A stretch of 42,910 nt of DNA from positions 1 through 42,910 of the forward strand of contig JAIBBI010000030.1 in the NCBI GenBank assembly GCA_019694755.1, in the 5' to 3' direction. This DNA comes from Gemmataceae bacterium. GTDB taxonomy: Bacteria > Planctomycetota > Planctomycetia > Gemmatales > Gemmataceae. The translations under genes and the position numbers were made by a program. Shown one piece after another: positions 39,825 through 42,910 of this stretch; the first letter of the stretch is position 1, and each line of letters opens with the position of its first letter. The notes under the pieces were generated by a model. The model was given only the letters and a program-made list of their open reading frames with translations, was not told the origin of the DNA and ran no database searches.

Positions 39825-40720
39825 AGAAGTCCCAGGGCCCGGAGGTCGTCACGCGGTTCGTCGAAGCTGCAACTGCCGAACGAGGTCAGGCCGATGCGCG
39901 ATTCGTGAATGAAGTCAGGAGCGAAGCAGTTGTCGCGGTAGCAGAACTGGTCACCGATCCGGAAGGACTTCGGATCATCGTCTTCGAGTACCTGCTCCAG
40001 CGTCGCAGCGGGCACACCGCGGGCGGCCATGAGCCCGGCCGCGTAGACGTTGAGGAATCCGTGCATCTTGCAATTTACGCCGAGATCGAATCGCCGCACG
40101 GGGTGATGGAGGCCCGCGGTGAATTTGATACGCACCGTACGTCGGGCCGCCTCAGCGAGCGCGAACGCCACCTGCGCTGACGTGGGGAATGCCGCGGGCT
40201 CAAGGCCGCCGCACCGGAGCTTGACGCCCGACTGACCGACATGATCGAGTAGCGCCGTCACCTGAGCCTGCCAGCCGCCGGCCAGCGTGAACTCCCAATA
40301 AGTGGCGACATCGGCCGGCGCGGTCAATGAGTCGTATGCCGCAACCGGCGGCTTGACCTCGAACACGCCGATCTCAATACGTGAGCCGTGCGCCGAACGG
40401 AACTCGTTCATCGCGGCGGTGTCGGCCGCGAGGCCGGCTTGAAACGCGGCCACTTCCGCACCGCCCCGGCCGAGGACGGAAAGGCGGAGGGGATCGCCCG
40501 CGGCAAACAACTCGGTGATGTACGGCGACAACTCCCGCAACCGCCCGGCCGGGATGATGAATCGCCCGAGCATCCACGCCTCGGGCGTGGCCCGGTAGCG
40601 GGCATAGTTGCGGATGGCGGTATCAAGATCGAGCGCGGCCGGGGGAAACAGCCCGGCATAATCAATCGCCCCTGCGAGCAAAGCCCGCAGAGCCGGCGCA
40701 TCGGCAGCACGATTCGACAT
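39821..40720 (-). CDS. Conserved-looking protein of unknown function coupled to fahA
   Basis: 299 residues, soluble, not recognised. Notable stretches are AGAIDYAGLFPPAALDLDTA near the start, FIIPAGRLRELSPYI, GVKLRCGGLEPAAFPTS, IKFTAGLHHPVRRFD and MHGFLNVYAAGLMA. The many short Gly/Pro turns and the spacing of LRCGG, KFTAGLHH and GFLNV suggest a TIM-barrel-like enzyme, which I cannot confirm. The stop overlaps the fahA start, so the two are translated together; a role in tyrosine or homogentisate breakdown is the natural inference. ATG at 40720. The C-terminus carries a Cys/Asp-rich stretch (IGDQFCYRDNCFAPDFIHES). Confidence 0.82.
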   Translation of the reverse strand: MSNRAADAPALRALLAGAIDYAGLFPPAALDLDTAIRNYARYRATPEAWMLGRFIIPAGRLRELSPYITELFAAGDPLRLSVLGRGGAEVAAFQAGLAADTAAMNEFRSAHGSRIEIGVFEVKPPVAAYDSLTAPADVATYWEFTLAGGWQAQVTALLDHVGQSGVKLRCGGLEPAAFPTSAQVAFALAEAARRTVRIKFTAGLHHPVRRFDLGVNCKMHGFLNVYAAGLMAARGVPAATLEQVLEDDDPKSFRIGDQFCYRDNCFAPDFIHESRIGLTSFGSCSFDEPRDDLRALGLL

Positions 40721-40745
40721 GCCGTCAGTTTACGAACGATCGCGG

Positions 40746-41060
40746 TTAATCGAAGATGTGCGGAATCACGTCGAGCGGCTTGATGCCGAGCCAGGGGTAC
40801 GGCTTCCCGTCGCCGAGGTAATAAATGCAAGGGTAGTCGAGGACCACGCGCGGGCGGAACTGGCCGCCGCGGTCCACCGCCATGTACTGCCAGCGGTCGT
40901 ACATGCTGGTCCGCGTGAAGGTCATCGACTCCGGGCCGGGAGCCGGCATCGGGGCCGGCGTCACCCTGGCCGGCGGGTGCAGTTGCTTCAGTTCCGGGTC
41001 CGCGGCCGCCGCGGGCAACGAAGTCACAGTGAGCACGACGGCAGCGCGGAACAGATTCAT
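40746..41060 (-). CDS. Small secreted protein of unknown function
   Basis: 104 residues. Signal peptide MNLFRAAVVLTVTSLPAAAA; then a Pro-rich stretch (PPARVTPAPMPAPGPESM) and a compact C-terminal part rich in aromatic residues (MYDRWQYMAVDRGGQFRPRV, then YPCIYYLGDGKPYPW). No family was recognised. ATG at 41060 with GGAG about 7 bases upstream. It lies 25 bases after the gene at 39821-40720 is read in the other direction (same strand, upstream of it), so it may lead the fahA transcript. A divergent promoter region of 128 bases separates it from the gene at 41189. Confidence 0.72.
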   Translation of the reverse strand: MNLFRAAVVLTVTSLPAAAADPELKQLHPPARVTPAPMPAPGPESMTFTRTSMYDRWQYMAVDRGGQFRPRVVLDYPCIYYLGDGKPYPWLGIKPLDVIPHIFD

Positions 41061-41188
41061 GTCGAGTCTCCGTGGGGCAAATCTACACGGCGATCGCCCG
41101 TCGCTCCTGAAGTAAATCCTTACAATCGACGACGGGATCGCTCTTCGCGTCCGCGCAACCCGCCCGACTGGAACTTGAGGAATCACTG

Positions 41189-41509
41189 GTGTCCGACGAC
41201 TATCTGATGCTGACGGTGAAGTCCCGCCCCGGAGAGCCGGAAGCGGAGTTCAAATCGCGATTGAGCGCGTTCTGGACCGGGCAACTGCGTTCCCACCCCG
41301 ACGAGTTCGAAAAGGTGTATGCCGAGACCGTGGAGTTCGAGAACGAAGCCGGGGTACTGACCCGGCAATACCTCTTCGAGGCGTCGGTCGCGGCCCTGCT
41401 GGAAAAGGAACTTCGGGCCGGCGAAGTCGACTTTTCGCCGCTCGACCGCGACGACGTGTACTCGAAGTACGAAGCTGCCCCGCCCGACTGGATGTGGATC
41501 GAGCACTGA
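41189..41509 (+). CDS. Small soluble protein of unknown function
   Basis: 106 residues, acidic, mixed alpha/beta, no signal peptide. MSDDYLMLTVKSRPGEPEAE, LSAFWTGQLRSHPDEFEKVY and FEASVAALLEKELRAGEVDF are the notable stretches; the end is DWMWIEH. No family was recognised. The start is GTG at 41189, with GAGGAA about 7 bases upstream. It ends just before a hairpin that separates it from the convergent VOC gene. Confidence 0.72.
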   Translation: MSDDYLMLTVKSRPGEPEAEFKSRLSAFWTGQLRSHPDEFEKVYAETVEFENEAGVLTRQYLFEASVAALLEKELRAGEVDFSPLDRDDVYSKYEAAPPDWMWIEH

Positions 41510-41512
41510 CGC

Positions 41513-41539
41513 GGTGCGGAGCCGGGTTGGCCCCGCACC
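41513..41539. terminator. Candidate terminator hairpin between convergent genes
   Basis: GGTGCGG and CCGCACC form a 7-bp outer stem, with an inner GCC/GGC and a GGGTT loop; TGCCGGTTGTTTCGTT follows on the plus strand. It lies 4 bases after the stop of the 106-residue protein and before the end of the VOC gene. Confidence 0.55.
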
Positions 41540-41553
41540 TGCCGGTTGTTTCG

Positions 41554-41949
41554 TTACTTCTTCAGCGGCGTCGAGAATGCCCATTCGAGGCCGAACGGGT
41601 CGACGACCTTGCCGTAGCGGTCGCCCCAGAACATGTCGGAGGCGGGCATGGTCACTGTCGCGCCCGCCTTCTCGGCTTTGGCCATGGCCGCATCGCAGTC
41701 GGCCACTTCGAGGTGCAGCGTGATCGGCGTGCCGCCGAGCGTCTTCGCCGACCGCGAGTTGCCGCAGTTGTACTCGGGGAAGTCGTCGCACATGAACAGT
41801 TTCTGATTGCCGATCTTCATTTCTACGTGCATGAGCCGGTTGCCGTCCTGCTCGGGCATGCGCATTACTTCGACGGCGTCGAAAGCCTTGGTGTAGAACG
41901 CGCTGGCTTCGGCAGCGCCGGACACGACGAGATGCGGAGTCAGAATCAT
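41554..41949 (-). CDS. VOC family protein (glyoxalase/PhnB-like)
   Basis: 131 residues, the usual length of PhnB-like VOC proteins: MILTPHLVVSGAAEASAFYT, then FDAVEVMRMPEQDGNRLMHV, KLFMCDDFPEYN, PITLHLEVADCDAAMAKAEK and a C-terminal FWGDRYGKVVDPFGLEWAFS. The last motif is the conserved VOC metal-binding-type end. Substrate unknown; these proteins often act as glyoxalases, dioxygenases or resistance proteins. ATG at 41949. It lies 99 bases downstream of the M48 gene end on the same strand. Confidence 0.9.
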   Translation of the reverse strand: MILTPHLVVSGAAEASAFYTKAFDAVEVMRMPEQDGNRLMHVEMKIGNQKLFMCDDFPEYNCGNSRSAKTLGGTPITLHLEVADCDAAMAKAEKAGATVTMPASDMFWGDRYGKVVDPFGLEWAFSTPLKK

Positions 41950-42048
41950 CGAGGCTTCCCCTGTTGACGATCCGGCCGGCGGTGCGACGTGCCCCGATTC
42001 GGCCGGGTTCGAGATTGGCGATACAGGGGCTCCGCCCCGCCGCCCGGT

Positions 42049-42910
42049 TCAGGAACCGGGCAGCCGGCGGTCTCCGTCCACAGCTTTGTTCGAGCGTTCG
42101 TACAGGTTTCGGACTTCCGATTGCCAGCCTTGCAGCTCCGCGATCCGCCGTTCGTGGCTCGGATGCGTCGACATGAACTCCGGGGGCCGGCCGCCCGCGC
42201 CGGTCGCCTGCTGCATCCGCAGCCAGAACTTCGGCGCCTCACCCGGGTCGTACCCCGCGACGGCCATCAGGTAGAGCCCGAGGTGGTCGGCCTCCGTCTC
42301 ATGGCTGCGACTATATGACAGAATGCCGAACTTCGCCCCAGCGTTGATGAGCATCATGACGCGCTGCCGGCTCGCGGCATCCATGTCGGAGATCGAGCCC
42401 ATCGCGCCCATCTGGCCGATGTTCACGAGTTGCTGCTGGGCCATGCGCTCCGATCCGTGCCGGGCCAGCGCATGGGCGATTTCATGGCCCATCACCACGG
42501 CGAGGCCAGCCTCGGTCTGGCAGACCGGCAGGATGCCCGTGTACACGACGATCTTGCCGCCCGGCAGGCAGAACGCGTTGACCTCCCGGCTGCGGACGAC
42601 GCGCAGGCCCCACTCGAAGTCGCGCTTCTCCAGCTTCACGGCCGACAGGAAGGCCGGGTTCTCGGCCGCGGCGATAAGGCGGTCCGCGACGCGGCGCACG
42701 GCCGCGTTGACGGCCTGGTCGGTGACAATGTTTCCCTGCTGTTCGCGGAGCACCTGCTGAAACGCCTGGGCCCCCATCCGCGATTCTTCGGGCAGCCCGA
42801 GCGCGACGACCTGCTTTCGGCCGAACGGCCCGTCCTCGCATCCCTTGAACGCGAAGACGGCCGCGACGACGAGCGCGATGAGGATCGGTGCGGCCCGGGC
42901 GAGTAGGCCC
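42049..42910 (-). CDS. M48 family metalloprotease, N-terminus cut by window edge
   Basis: At least 286 residues, running off the right edge. A membrane segment (AAPILIALVVAAVFAFKG) followed by Cys suggests a lipoprotein or signal anchor. The peptidase domain has VNAFCLPGGKIVVYTGIL, then the zinc motif VVMGHEIAHALARHGSERMA (HExxH) and the third ligand in SYSRSHETEADHLGLYLMAV, followed by MSTHPSHERRIAEL. This is a typical periplasmic or envelope M48 peptidase of the LoiP/YcaL type that probably works in envelope quality control. A diverged relative without zinc ligands is at 20518-21321. An internal ATG at 42777 is not the real start, because the frame and the membrane segment continue to the edge. 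Confidence 0.9.
   Translation of the reverse strand, partial: GLLARAAPILIALVVAAVFAFKGCEDGPFGRKQVVALGLPEESRMGAQAFQQVLREQQGNIVTDQAVNAAVRRVADRLIAAAENPAFLSAVKLEKRDFEWGLRVVRSREVNAFCLPGGKIVVYTGILPVCQTEAGLAVVMGHEIAHALARHGSERMAQQQLVNIGQMGAMGSISDMDAASRQRVMMLINAGAKFGILSYSRSHETEADHLGLYLMAVAGYDPGEAPKFWLRMQQATGAGGRPPEFMSTHPSHERRIAELQGWQSEVRNLYERSNKAVDGDRRLPGS

Overview
The window is a high-GC bacterial chromosome segment that looks like a member of the Planctomycetota, most probably the Gemmataceae. The pointers are a TIGR02996-type domain with leucine-rich repeats (35760-36521), a planctomycete c-type cytochrome fused to WD40 repeats (18942-20399), a bacterial Ser/Thr kinase next to a TMEM143-like membrane protein, and several secreted proteins with no clear family. 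No rRNA, tRNA, CRISPR array, transposase or integrase was seen.

Layout, left to right. (1) 1-2946, minus strand: HlyD-type adaptor, UbiA-type prenyltransferase and PriA (cut by the window edge), closely spaced. (2) 3134-8292, minus strand: an accessory array of eight small, mutually unrelated genes. They include a SMI1/KNR4 (SUKH) protein, an ankyrin protein, a DUF7674-like protein, a lipoprotein and small membrane proteins. Copies of a conserved 3' block (A, six copies) and a conserved 5' block (B, four copies) lie between them. It resembles a polyimmunity or gene-cassette array, but the blocks are not canonical integron attC sites. This is the most unusual part of the window. (3) 8326-15116, minus strand: a tight five-gene run, ManA, PxpA, PxpC, a membrane-anchored caspase-like protein without the catalytic dyad, and a secreted protein with a C-terminal carboxypeptidase-regulatory-like domain. 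(4) 15220-18897, plus strand: Ser/Thr kinase, TMEM143-like protein, aminotransferase and a helical lipoprotein, closed by a strong terminator. (5) 18942-25757: cytochrome-WD40 protein, a degenerate M48-like lipoprotein, alpha/beta hydrolase, DUF2784 protein, TolC-type lipoprotein and a rhomboid protease with an extra N-terminal domain. (6) 25949-30139, plus strand: a two-gene McrBC-like (AAA+ plus DUF2357/PD-(D/E)XK nuclease) defence module. (7) 30273-35626, plus strand: part of a Tad pilus/secretion locus (TadB, TadC, lipoproteins, an AAA ATPase, a TPR protein) without TadA or pilin in view. (8) 35760-42910: TIGR02996-LRR protein, SRPBCC protein, esterase, fumarylacetoacetase with a coupled unknown gene, small secreted and cytosolic proteins, a VOC protein, and an M48 metalloprotease cut by the right edge.

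How the parts may work together: the two clear accessory modules are the repeat-separated array (probable immunity or defence cargo, no toxin in view) and the McrBC-like pair (probable restriction of foreign DNA). The rest is mostly housekeeping metabolism, envelope and signalling. Function calls rest on motif recognition by eye; no database search or folding was run.
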